A DNA stretch of 64,000 nt from Rariloculus sp965263005 (GTDB lineage: Bacteria; Pseudomonadota; Gammaproteobacteria; Steroidobacterales; Rariloculaceae): NCBI RefSeq assembly GCF_965263005.1, contig NZ_OZ253579.1, positions 2,046,001-2,110,000 on the forward strand, read 5' to 3'. This document shows positions 51,583 through 60,053 of the stretch, piece after piece (the first letter of the stretch is position 1; every line of letters starts with the position of its first letter). The notes below the pieces were generated by a model. That model saw nothing but the letters and a program-made list of their open reading frames with translations. It was not told where the DNA came from and did not search any database. Both the position numbers and the translations under genes were made by a program.

Positions 51583-53010
51583 ATGAGTAATGAAGCACTG
51601 GCCGCCGAGGCGACCGCCAACGATTACTACGTCAAGGACATTTCCCTGGCCCCGTATGGCCGCCGGGAGATGGAGTTGGCAGAGCACGAGATGCCGGGGT
51701 TGATGGCGACGCGCGAGGAGTACGCGGCGTCGCAACCGCTCGCTGGCGCGAGAATCACCGGTTCGCTGCACATGACGATCCAGACCGCGGTGTTGATCGA
51801 GACGCTGCAGGCTCTCGGCGGGAAGGTCCGCTGGGCGAGCTGCAACGTTTTCTCGACGCAGGATCACGCCGCGGCGGCTATCGCTGCCACGGGCACGCCC
51901 GTGTTCGCCTACAAGGGCGAAAGCCTCGAAGAATACTGGGAGTTCATCGACCGCACGCTCGACTGGGGTAACAGCGAAGGCCCGAACCTGATCCTCGACG
52001 ACGGTGGTGACGCTACGCTGTTCGTGCACCTGGCGGCTCAGGCGCTCGAGGATCCGTCGGTGCTCGATAAGGAGCCCGGCAGCGAGGAAGAGCGTGTGCT
52101 GTTCGCGCAGGTGAAGCGCTCCATAGCGAACGACCGGGCGCGCTTCGAGCGCATGCCGGGCCAGATCAAGGGCGTCTCGGAGGAGACCACCACGGGTGTG
52201 CACAGGCTTTACCAGATGCACAAGCGCGGCGAACTGCTGTTCCCGGCGATCAATGTCAACGACTCGGTCACGAAATCCAAATTCGACAATCTTTACGGTT
52301 GCCGGCACTCCCTGGTCGACGGCATCAATCGGGCCACCGATGTGATGCTCGCCGGCAAGATCGCCGTCGTTGCCGGTTACGGAGATGTCGGCAAGGGCTC
52401 GGCGCAGTCGTTGCGGGCTCAGTCGGCGCGCGTCATCGTCACCGAGATCGATCCGATCTGTGCCTTGCAGGCCGCGATGGAAGGCTACCAGGTCATGACC
52501 ATGGACGAGGCTTGCGAGATCGGCGATGTCTTCGTCACGACGACGGGTTGTGTCGACGTGATTACGGAAGAGCACATGCTGAAAATGAAGCACAACGCCA
52601 TCGTCTGCAACATCGGCCACTTCGACAACGAGATCCAGGTCGAAAAGCTCCGAAAGTACAAGTTCGAGACCGTCAAAGAGCAAGTCGACAAGGTCACGAA
52701 ACCCGACGGCAGGAGCATCATTCTGCTTGCCGAAGGCCGGCTGGTGAACCTTGGCTGCGCGACAGGCCATCCGAGCTTCGTGATGTCGAACAGTTTCACG
52801 AACCAGACGCTCGCGCAGATCGAGCTCTTCTTGAATACCGGCAAGTACGAGACCGGCGTGTACGTTCTGCCCAAGCATCTCGACGAGAAGGTGGCGGGGC
52901 TGCACCTGGAGAAGCTCGGCATAAAGCTCGAGACCTTGAGTCAGTATCAGGCCGACTACCTCGGCGTACCGGTCGAAGGTCCCTACAAGTCGGATCATTA
53001 TCGCTATTGA
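51583..53010 (+). CDS. ahcY: adenosylhomocysteinase (SAH hydrolase)
   Basis: NAD-dependent hydrolysis of S-adenosylhomocysteine to homocysteine and adenosine; 475 residues. Diagnostic segments: FSTQDHAAAAI, ATDVMLAGKIAVVAGYGDVGKGSAQSLR (the NAD-binding GxGxxG, near residue 260), VTTTGCVDVITEEHM and the C-terminal KSDHYRY. The ATG at 51583 is chosen because MSNEALAAEATANDYYVKDISLAPYGRREM matches the family; the frame is open further upstream inside the kinase gene. Product of a methyl-cycle operon. Confidence 0.96.
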   Translation: MSNEALAAEATANDYYVKDISLAPYGRREMELAEHEMPGLMATREEYAASQPLAGARITGSLHMTIQTAVLIETLQALGGKVRWASCNVFSTQDHAAAAIAATGTPVFAYKGESLEEYWEFIDRTLDWGNSEGPNLILDDGGDATLFVHLAAQALEDPSVLDKEPGSEEERVLFAQVKRSIANDRARFERMPGQIKGVSEETTTGVHRLYQMHKRGELLFPAINVNDSVTKSKFDNLYGCRHSLVDGINRATDVMLAGKIAVVAGYGDVGKGSAQSLRAQSARVIVTEIDPICALQAAMEGYQVMTMDEACEIGDVFVTTTGCVDVITEEHMLKMKHNAIVCNIGHFDNEIQVEKLRKYKFETVKEQVDKVTKPDGRSIILLAEGRLVNLGCATGHPSFVMSNSFTNQTLAQIELFLNTGKYETGVYVLPKHLDEKVAGLHLEKLGIKLETLSQYQADYLGVPVEGPYKSDHYRY

Positions 53011-53016
53011 TGTCCC

Positions 53017-53071
53017 GCGGGAGCGGCACGGCGGCGCGATTCCCCCTTCGCGACCGTGGTGACGCTCCCGC
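53017..53071 (+). ncRNA. nested hairpin between ahcY and fhs
   Basis: Three concentric stems: GCGGGAGCG (53017-53025) with CGCTCCCGC (53063-53071); CACGG (53027-53031) with CCGTG (53054-53058); CGCG (53035-53038) with CGCG (53049-53052), leaving a ten-base loop. It fills half of the 111-base gap before fhs. It could be an attenuator, an mRNA-processing site or a small riboswitch; I do not match it to a known SAH, SAM or THF riboswitch. Confidence 0.4.
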
Positions 53072-53121
53072 ATATTCGTACCCGCGATTCCGTTGTACGA
53101 GAAGGAGAGGATTGATCCAGC

Positions 53122-54804
53122 ATGGACGACGACATCACTATTGCTCGCAATGCCAGGCTTGAGCGAATCATCGATCTGGCGGAAAGCCGGCTCGGCCTGG
53201 ATCCGGCGGATCTCGAGCCCTATGGGCACTACAAGGCCAAGCTCTCCCCGCGGCTGATACAGGATCTCGAGAATCGTCCCGACGGCAAACTGATCCTCGT
53301 CTCGGCCGTGACGCCGACGCCGGCCGGTGAGGGCAAGACCACGACGACGATCGGTCTTGCCGATGCGCTCAACAGCGTCGGCAAGAAGACCATGGTCTGT
53401 GTACGCGAGCCGTCGCTCGGACCCTGCTTCGGCATGAAAGGCGGCGGCGCGGGCGGCGGCTACGCCCAGGTCGCGCCGATGGCCGACATCAACCTGCACT
53501 TCACCGGTGATTTTCACGCGATCAGCGCTGCGCACAATCTGCTCGCGGCGATGGTCGACAACCATGTCCATCAGGGCAACGCGCTCGGCTTCGACGTACG
53601 GCGGCCAATGTGGCGCCGTGTCGTCGACATGAATGACCGTGCGCTCAGAAAGGTGGTCGTCAGCCTCGGCGGCGTCGCTAACGGCGTACCGCGCGAGACC
53701 GGCTACGACATTACGGTCGCCTCGGAGATCATGGCGATTCTGTGTCTTTCGACCTCCCTGCAGGACATGCGGGAGCGCTTCAGCAGGATCATCGTCGGTT
53801 ACACGCGCGAGCGAAAGTCGATCGTTGCCGGCGACCTTGGCGCCCATGGAGCCATGACCGTGCTCATGAGAGACGCGATCAATCCGAATCTCGTGCAAAC
53901 GCTGGAGCAGACGCCGACATTCGTGCACGGTGGACCGTTCGCGAACATCGCGCATGGCTGCAATTCGGCGCTCGCGACGAACACTGCGCTCAAGCTTGCC
54001 GACTATGTCATCACGGAAGCAGGTTTCGGTGCGGACCTCGGCGCCGAGAAGTTTCTCGACATCAAGTGCCGTCTCACGGGCTTGCGGCCGTCGGCCGTCG
54101 TGCTTGTCGCGACGATCCGGGCGCTCAAGTATTCCGGCGGCGCCGATCTCAAGGACCTAAACGCCGAGAACGTCACGGTCCTGCTCAACGGCGTGGCGAA
54201 CCTCGACCGCCACGTCGCGAACATTCGCGACAACTTCGGCTTGCCGGTGGTCGTCGCCATCAATCGTTTCGGCAGCGACACGCCGCGGGAAATCGAAGCG
54301 CTCGTCGCGCATATGGCCGAGCAGGGCGTCGAGGCCGTCATGGCAGACCATTTCGCCAAGGGCGGCGCGGCTGGCGCGGTGGACCTGGCCCATGCCGTGG
54401 CGAGGACCGTCGACGGCCATGATACGCCCGAGCTCAAGTTCGTCTATGAGGACAGCGACACGCTCTGGCAGAAGCTCGAGAAGGTCGCCAGGAAAATCTA
54501 CCACGCGGGCGAGATAAGCGCCGCGCCCGCCGTACGCAAGAAGATCGACGAGTTCCAGAACCAGGGCTTCGGCCACTTTCCGGTCTGTATCGCGAAGACA
54601 CAGTACTCGTTCTCGACCGATCCGACATTGCGCGGTGCACCTTCGGACCACGTGTGCACGATTCGGGACGCTTATCTGTCAGCCGGCGCCGGATTCATGG
54701 TCGCATTGACCGGCGACATCATGACGATGCCCGGATTGCCGAAGCAGCCCGCGGCCAATCGCATCGACATCGACGGCGCCGGCAATATCGTGGGTTTGTC
54801 CTGA
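53122..54804 (+). CDS. fhs: formate-tetrahydrofolate ligase
   Basis: ATP-dependent synthesis of 10-formyl-THF from formate and THF; 560 residues, the usual length. Motifs: the P-loop TPTPAGEGKTTTTIGLADAL (near residue 66), GGGAGGGYAQVAPMADINLHFTGDFHAI and EAGFGADLGAEKFLDIKCR. AAGGAGAGG precedes the ATG. As last gene of the methyl-cycle operon it links formate to the folate pool that MetF reduces. Confidence 0.97.
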   Translation: MDDDITIARNARLERIIDLAESRLGLDPADLEPYGHYKAKLSPRLIQDLENRPDGKLILVSAVTPTPAGEGKTTTTIGLADALNSVGKKTMVCVREPSLGPCFGMKGGGAGGGYAQVAPMADINLHFTGDFHAISAAHNLLAAMVDNHVHQGNALGFDVRRPMWRRVVDMNDRALRKVVVSLGGVANGVPRETGYDITVASEIMAILCLSTSLQDMRERFSRIIVGYTRERKSIVAGDLGAHGAMTVLMRDAINPNLVQTLEQTPTFVHGGPFANIAHGCNSALATNTALKLADYVITEAGFGADLGAEKFLDIKCRLTGLRPSAVVLVATIRALKYSGGADLKDLNAENVTVLLNGVANLDRHVANIRDNFGLPVVVAINRFGSDTPREIEALVAHMAEQGVEAVMADHFAKGGAAGAVDLAHAVARTVDGHDTPELKFVYEDSDTLWQKLEKVARKIYHAGEISAAPAVRKKIDEFQNQGFGHFPVCIAKTQYSFSTDPTLRGAPSDHVCTIRDAYLSAGAGFMVALTGDIMTMPGLPKQPAANRIDIDGAGNIVGLS

Positions 54805-55045
54805 TCCGCATATAGAACAACAAGCCTGCTACAGGCGGAACGCTTTGCACGTCGAAGACGCCCCTGGCGGAGATTTCGCAAGGCGATTCACAGCGCGAAC
54901 TATAACGATTTGTGACGGATGTTCGCGCTCAACATCGATCTCCCTTTGCCGTGTCGCTTGTTGTTTCTCTCGCCGTTACGCGGCCTGCGTAGTCTTCGGC
55001 GAACCGTCGTTCGATCTGCTCGTCGCTACACAGTGAGCTCGGTTG

Positions 55046-56104
55046 TTACTGCACGCGCATGAAGGTCCATGCGCCAGAAACCTGAATCTCCTCGACATAG
55101 GTCGCCATCCCGTCGTCCTCGCGAGTGAAAACGTACGGCTGACCCCACCTGCAGCTTCCGCATACGAAAGTGGTGTCGGACTGCGCAATCAGTGGGTATC
55201 TATCCCCGCCATTCCTTCGCAGGAACAGTGCGCCGTCTTCGAGCGTGACTTCGACCGTGGTCGGGTTATCGAGCCAATATCCCTGATACGTACCAACGTA
55301 TTTGGCTAGGACCTCCGAAGCGACGTCTACCGCGGTTGCCTCAGCGTCAGCGATTTTCTCGCCGACCCAATGTGTCGAGTTTCCCTGGGGGGCCTCGTTG
55401 CATACCGTCTCGAGCATCTCGTCGTCTGCCGCGAATTCCATCGCGAAGACTACATGCAGCGGCAAGTCGAACGTGCCGGGATCCTCGTACGTGATGTCCA
55501 GCTCCATATGCCCGAAGTCCAGGCGACGGTAACGCTCCGTGATGCGCAGGCCCTCCGTGTGCGATAAGCCTTGGCGGTGTAGCCAGGTTTTGTCGTTGAA
55601 GCCGTTGCTCTCGACTATCAGCGTATCGCCGTCCCAACGGCCGACGGAGTAGCCCATCCAGGTTGGAAGCGGATCCGGCTCGAGCTCGCGTCCGTCCATG
55701 AAGATCTGACGATAGGTCAGATCTCCGTTGAGGATCGCGACCACGGTCGGACTCTGCACGATCCTTCGGAACCCTCCCTCGCCACTGGAGATGAGGGAGC
55801 CCGGCCCAGTCGGCAGGCACCGAAAGTGAGGCCCATCACTGTAGTAGCGTGTCTCGCGTTCGACCATCAAAGCACGCGCCCACGCCTGGATTCGGGTCTG
55901 GTCGAACAGGTCAACGCTCGCCCCCACGGGGCGCCACAAGCCGGTCAGATCCGGCTGACCATCAGCGGTGCGCGGCGTGGGCGCGGACAGATCAGGCTCG
56001 CCGTCGGCCGTGCGCGGGATACCTGGTGTATCCAGTGTCAGCCACTGTGCCGCCAATGGTGTGGCTGACGCCAACAAAACCAACGTCGCGAGTCGCCGTT
56101 TCAT
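55046..56104 (-). CDS. secreted protein of unknown function, DUF6152-associated family (member 3, divergent)
   Basis: A 352-residue exported protein; signal peptide MKRRLATLVLLASATPLAAQ from the ATG at 56104, with GGGAGG before it. Then RTADGQPDLTGLWRPVG and the core YSVGRWDGDTLIVESNGFNDKTWL, HTEGLRITERYRR, and GHMELDITYEDPGTFDLPLHVVF. This layout (a G-x-W start and W-D-G-D-T-L-I-V-E-x-x-G-F-N-D) matches a large family of secreted proteins of unknown role. It is divergent from a DUF6152 gene 100 bases away, the third such pairing in the window. Confidence 0.7.
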   Translation of the reverse strand: MKRRLATLVLLASATPLAAQWLTLDTPGIPRTADGEPDLSAPTPRTADGQPDLTGLWRPVGASVDLFDQTRIQAWARALMVERETRYYSDGPHFRCLPTGPGSLISSGEGGFRRIVQSPTVVAILNGDLTYRQIFMDGRELEPDPLPTWMGYSVGRWDGDTLIVESNGFNDKTWLHRQGLSHTEGLRITERYRRLDFGHMELDITYEDPGTFDLPLHVVFAMEFAADDEMLETVCNEAPQGNSTHWVGEKIADAEATAVDVASEVLAKYVGTYQGYWLDNPTTVEVTLEDGALFLRRNGGDRYPLIAQSDTTFVCGSCRWGQPYVFTREDDGMATYVEEIQVSGAWTFMRVQ

Positions 56105-56204
56105 GCCGCCTCCCCAAGTTTGGCGCCAGGATTGACGCCATCGTAGCCGATCCCTACGCTGGTCACTATACGTAGGCCGGTTCAGAATTTGGAGGAGCCC
56201 GGTC

Positions 56205-56600
56205 ATGAAATCTGTGTTCCTGGTTTTCGTTGGCGCGGCATGGCTTCTCGCGGCCGCACCTGCTGCGCCGCACCATGCGTTTTCCTCCGAGTTCGACATC
56301 AACCGGCCCTTCGATTTGACGGGCGCCGTTACCAGAGTCGAATGGACGAATCCGCACGCGTGGGTCTACATCGACACCGAAGATGACAGCGGTAACGTCC
56401 AGAACTGGGCGATTGAGCTCGTCGGTATAAACTTCTTGTTCCGGCGCGGCTGGACACGCGACAAAGTGAAAGCGGGCGACATCGTCACCGTTCAAGGGTT
56501 CGGCGCGAGAGACGGCAGCAATAACGGAAACGCAGCCTCGGTCACTTTGGCAATCACGGGCGAGCTGCTTTGGGACAGCGCCCGGGCTGAAGATAACTAG
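56205..56600 (+). CDS. DUF6152 secreted protein (copy 3 of 3)
   Basis: A 131-residue exported protein with signal peptide ending APAAPHHAF. Sequence HHAFSSEFDINRPFDLTGAVTRVEWTNPHAWVYIDTED and NFLFRRGWTRDKVKAGDIVTVQGFGARDG are typical of DUF6152. GGAGGAG lies eight bases before the ATG. It is most like copy 2. No enzymatic motif is known; an OB-like binding fold is an inference. Its divergent partner is the protein at 55046-56104. Confidence 0.85.
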   Translation: MKSVFLVFVGAAWLLAAAPAAPHHAFSSEFDINRPFDLTGAVTRVEWTNPHAWVYIDTEDDSGNVQNWAIELVGINFLFRRGWTRDKVKAGDIVTVQGFGARDGSNNGNAASVTLAITGELLWDSARAEDN

Positions 56601-56780
56601 ATAGCCGCGAGCAGTCCTCCAAGACCTGGCTCGCGGGGGATCGCGGCCCGACCCGCGTTGTTGGGGCCAGGGCAGGTCAATCCATGATGTCGAGCGCAGT
56701 TAACGTATGGCGCGGCCGTCGACAGGCACGGATTCGCGCGGTTGGGCGGACCTTCCGTGCTGTTGGAGGAGATTGCAGGT

Positions 56781-56827
56781 GATGGACGCGCGAACCGGCT
56801 GAGCAGCCGGTTCGCGCCGGGTCCATC
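56781..56827. terminator. long perfect hairpin after the MetE-like gene
   Basis: GATGGAC plus GCGCGAACCGGCTG (56781-56801) pair with CAGCCGGTTCGCGC (56804-56817) and, across a three-base bulge, GTCCATC (56821-56827): about 21 base pairs. It lies 17 bases beyond the stop of the minus-strand MetE-like gene. A T-run is missing, so a stability or REP-like role is as likely as termination. Confidence 0.5.
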
Positions 56828-56843
56828 TGGACAGCTCCAATGG

Positions 56844-57968
56844 CTAGCCGGCGCCGATTTCCTTGCGGACGATGGCTGCACCTTCGACCAGGTTCTCGAG
56901 CTTCATTTTCGCCACCATGCGCGAAAGTGGCTTGAGGCCACAGTCCGTGCTCAGCGTCACCCGCTCGGGAGGGACGTGCTCGAGCACCTGGCGCGCGCGT
57001 TCCGCGACCATGTTCGGCGTATCGATCATGTTGCTGCGAATGTCGAGCACGCCGACCTGGACGCCCGTGTCGCTGGGCAGGTTTTTCAGGAACTCCACAC
57101 CGTCCATCTCCCGGTTCGCATAGTCGAGGACGAACTCGTCGATGCCTTCGGTGCCCCAGAAGTAGGGCAGAACGGTCTGGTAGCCTTCGGGGAAGCTCGC
57201 GCTGAGGATGTCGTTGCCCCAGGCGTTGCCGAAGCAGAAATGCCAGCCGATCTTCGCGTCCACGCCGTCGCACATCATTTCGATGCTCTCGCGGATCCAC
57301 TTGTAATCGTTCTCGTCACCCGTGAACAGCGGCAGCCACGCGCCGAGATCCTCGATCTGCAGGTAGCGGGCGCCGAGCGCGACGAGATCCTTCATCTCCT
57401 TGTTGAAGATCGGAGCCAGCGCGAAGGTGAGGTCCTTCGGACTGCTGTAATGCGAATCCTCGTTGAAATAGACGTGCCAGGCGAGGTTCGAGGGCCCCGC
57501 GCCGATCGAAACCTTCATCGGAACGCTCGCATGCCTCGCGGCGATCGCATAGAGGTCCGGCCAGCGCAGCGTGTCGGGTGCTCCGTCGACGGGTCCGCTG
57601 TTGATAACGCCGCCCCAGTCGTCGAGGAGGGCTTTACCCTGGCTAGGATCCTGGCCAACGTATGACGGATGCGGGTTGCGCGACGGCTCGAAGCCCGCAA
57701 TGCGCTCGTACAGATACCAGCAAAACGAGCCGATGACGCCGACATAGTCGTCATACCACATGTTGCCGTCGGTAACGATGTCCAACCCGGCCTGCTCCTG
57801 GTCGCGGATCACGGCTGCAACTGCATCGGTATAGGCTTCCTCGTGTGCCACCTCCTTGAAGGCGACGCGAACGTCACGTCCCAGCAACTGGTGATGGAAC
57901 CAATGCGGACGCGGATAGGACCCGACCATGGTCGTGGGAAGGATCGTGTCTACAACTCTTGTTGACAT
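56844..57968 (-). CDS. cobalamin-independent methionine synthase core-domain protein (short MetE-like)
   Basis: A 374-residue barrel of the MetE C-terminal family, without the N-terminal folate half of E. coli MetE. Zinc ligands are visible: His and Cys in GWHFCFGNAWG (near residue 243) and the second Cys in STDCGLK (near residue 342); Glu/Asp candidates flank IEDLGAWLP. It could transfer a methyl group from methyl-THF, methylcobamide or another donor to homocysteine, or act on a different thiol, as other short homologues do. Its proximity to the methyl-cycle genes suggests methionine synthesis. Confidence 0.82.
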   Translation of the reverse strand: MSTRVVDTILPTTMVGSYPRPHWFHHQLLGRDVRVAFKEVAHEEAYTDAVAAVIRDQEQAGLDIVTDGNMWYDDYVGVIGSFCWYLYERIAGFEPSRNPHPSYVGQDPSQGKALLDDWGGVINSGPVDGAPDTLRWPDLYAIAARHASVPMKVSIGAGPSNLAWHVYFNEDSHYSSPKDLTFALAPIFNKEMKDLVALGARYLQIEDLGAWLPLFTGDENDYKWIRESIEMMCDGVDAKIGWHFCFGNAWGNDILSASFPEGYQTVLPYFWGTEGIDEFVLDYANREMDGVEFLKNLPSDTGVQVGVLDIRSNMIDTPNMVAERARQVLEHVPPERVTLSTDCGLKPLSRMVAKMKLENLVEGAAIVRKEIGAG

Positions 57969-58054
57969 TCTTCTGGTCTCCTCAGGAACAACTGCGCGCG
58001 TTCTTCAGCGCCCACCGGAAAAAGCGCGAGTATACGTCATGGCACTTCCCACGA

Positions 58055-59533
58055 CTAACCCGGGTTCATCAGGAACGGCGGCGGATACTGGCGTCCGCCG
58101 CGCTCGAGCGTAATCCAGCGCGTCTCGGTAAACGTATCGATACCCTGACGGCCGCCGTGGCGCCCGAGACCGCTTGCGCCGATGCCGCCGAACGGAACGT
58201 GCGGCTCGTCGTGGACCGAGCAGTCATTGACGTGCGCCATGCCGGTGCGAAGCCGGCCGGCCACGGCAAGGCCCTGCTCTTCGTTGCGGGTGATGATGCC
58301 GGCCGAGAGCCCGTAGTCTGAGTCGTTGGCAATATCCACGGCGTCGTCGACGCCATCGGCGACGATCACGGGGGCCACGGGGCCGAAGGTTTCTTCCTTG
58401 AATATCCTCATATCGCGGTTGACGTTGCCGAGCACGGTCGGCTCGAAAAAGAGTCCGTCGTTGCCGCCGCCGCAGAGGATCTGCGCGCCATGCGTCACGG
58501 CGTCGTCGACCTGCCCGCGAATTTTGTCGAGCTGTTTCCGGTTGATGAGCGGGCCGATGCAGTTGCCCAGCTCATGAGGGTCGCCGACATTGAGCTTCGA
58601 GGTGTTCGCGACGAACTTCGAGGTGAACTCGTCGGCGATTGAACTGTCGACGATGACTCGCTCCACGGACATGCAGATCTGGCCATTGTGCATGAACGAT
58701 CCGAAGGTCGCGGCGTTGACGGCACGCTCGATATCGGCGTCCGCGAGGACGATCAGTGCATCCTTGCCGCCGAGCTCGGCGCAGCATTTCTTGAGCAGTC
58801 CGCCGGCCTGGGCCGCGACCTGACGGCCGACCGCCGTCGAGCCGGTAAAGCTGATGCCCTGCACCGCGGGGTTGGAAATGAGCTCGTCGCCGACTTCGGC
58901 GACGTTATCCCTCGAGCAGGTGACGACGTTGAAGACGCCGGGCGGCACGCCGGCTTCCTCGAGCATCTCGGCAAACACGAGGCCGCCGGCGACCGGCGTC
59001 TCCTCGGACGGCTTGAGCACGACGCAGTTGCCAACCGCAAGCGCCGGCGCGAACCCCCGCGACGACAGGATCATCGGGAAGTTCCACGGTGAGATGACCG
59101 AGACGACGCCGAGCGGTTCGCGAACGACGAGACTGACCTTGCCGTACTCTGACGGCAGCATCTCGCCGTTGACCTGATAGGCGGCCGCCGCTGCTGCGCG
59201 GAAAACGCCCGAGCTGTAGTAAGTCTCGAACATGCCCTTGCCGATCCAGGAACCACCTTCGTCTACGAGAATCTCGTGCAGTTCCTTCGCGCGCGCTTCC
59301 AGGATGTCGCCGACCTTGTGAATTATCCGCGCGCGCCTGGAGTGCGGCGTGCTTGACCAGGCCGGAAAAGCCTCTCGCGCGGCGTCGATGGCGGCCTGTG
59401 TGTCGGCGCGCGAGGCGTCCGCCACGCTCGACCACACTGTCCCGGTCGCTGGACTGTAGACGGGAAACTCGGCGCCGTTCGCCGCATCTACCCAGTTGCC
59501 GCCAATGTAAAGATTGCGTTTGTCAGTAGCCAT
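58055..59533 (-). CDS. NAD(P)-dependent aldehyde dehydrogenase
   Basis: A 492-residue ALDH superfamily enzyme. The nucleophile is Cys in NGQICMSVERV and the general base is Glu in CAELGGKDALIVL; the N-terminal cofactor segment is SVISPWNFPMIL and SFTGSTAVGRQVA. The pattern is closest in my judgement to benzaldehyde/vanillin/salicylaldehyde-type dehydrogenases, but substrate assignment by eye is weak. GGGAGAG precedes the ATG at 59533. It lies 86 bases upstream of the MetE-like gene on the same strand, hinting at a shared aromatic or one-carbon role. Confidence 0.88.
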   Translation of the reverse strand: MATDKRNLYIGGNWVDAANGAEFPVYSPATGTVWSSVADASRADTQAAIDAAREAFPAWSSTPHSRRARIIHKVGDILEARAKELHEILVDEGGSWIGKGMFETYYSSGVFRAAAAAAYQVNGEMLPSEYGKVSLVVREPLGVVSVISPWNFPMILSSRGFAPALAVGNCVVLKPSEETPVAGGLVFAEMLEEAGVPPGVFNVVTCSRDNVAEVGDELISNPAVQGISFTGSTAVGRQVAAQAGGLLKKCCAELGGKDALIVLADADIERAVNAATFGSFMHNGQICMSVERVIVDSSIADEFTSKFVANTSKLNVGDPHELGNCIGPLINRKQLDKIRGQVDDAVTHGAQILCGGGNDGLFFEPTVLGNVNRDMRIFKEETFGPVAPVIVADGVDDAVDIANDSDYGLSAGIITRNEEQGLAVAGRLRTGMAHVNDCSVHDEPHVPFGGIGASGLGRHGGRQGIDTFTETRWITLERGGRQYPPPFLMNPG

Positions 59534-60053
59534 GGTCTCTCCCGGAATCGTTTTGTATTTCCTGAATCCTTTTGCCCCGGCAGTGCCGACCACGCATATC
59601 GGGTGTTGATCCTGTCCGTTGTCGGCTGGCGGAACGATACGGGCGTCTTCAAACAGCCCGAAGCGACGCGCCGGCCGATTACCGTCGCCATTTGCCAGAA
59701 AACTCGATTGCCCCGCCGCTGTCGTAGTATATCAGCCCGTGGCAAAAGCCCCGCTGCAGTCGACCGCCGATGCATCCCGCCCGGCGGCGTTGCTCGTCGC
59801 TCAAATATGTTCGATATTTTCGCTCCTCGTGCCTTGCCGGGCCGGCGCCACGGCGGTCTCGGTGCGACGCGGGGTTTTTGCCACGGGCCGATGGACAAGG
59901 TACAAGGGATCTGTAAGTCGCAGCAGCGATTGCCGAATCGAGGGATTGAAGGTTGCGGATCGATAGCGGATCACGGAATCTCGGTATTCCGTGCTGTAGC
60001 GGGAACGACGGCAGGTGCGTTGCGGCGGCCGGGTCGGTCATGAGGTATTGCTG
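59534..60053. other. divergent intergenic region with repeat copy F and a leader hairpin
   Basis: A 520-base gap between the aldehyde dehydrogenase and phospholipase-D genes. It holds repeat copy F (59733-59890) and, just before the second gene, a perfect 8-bp stem CACGGAAT (59972-59979) / ATTCCGTG (59986-59993) with a six-base loop. No gene was recognised. Confidence 0.5.
59733..59890 (+). repeat. 158-bp interspersed repeat, copy F
   Basis: Full-length copy in the same orientation as copy E. Ends gtggcaaaagccccgc and gcggggtttttgccac are complementary at most positions (the arms have drifted together, AGTCC to AGCCC and its complement partly). Interior matches E with scattered changes (for example ATATGTTCGATATTTTCG). 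Confidence 0.88.

Noticed and set aside
53017..53071. SAH, SAM or THF riboswitch call
   Set aside because: The nested stems lack the conserved sequence blocks of those riboswitches that I can recall, so only a structured element is claimed.
51559..53955. Large antisense open frame of 798 residues opposite ahcY and fhs
   Set aside because: High-GC shadow frame; the opposite strand carries two unmistakable enzymes.
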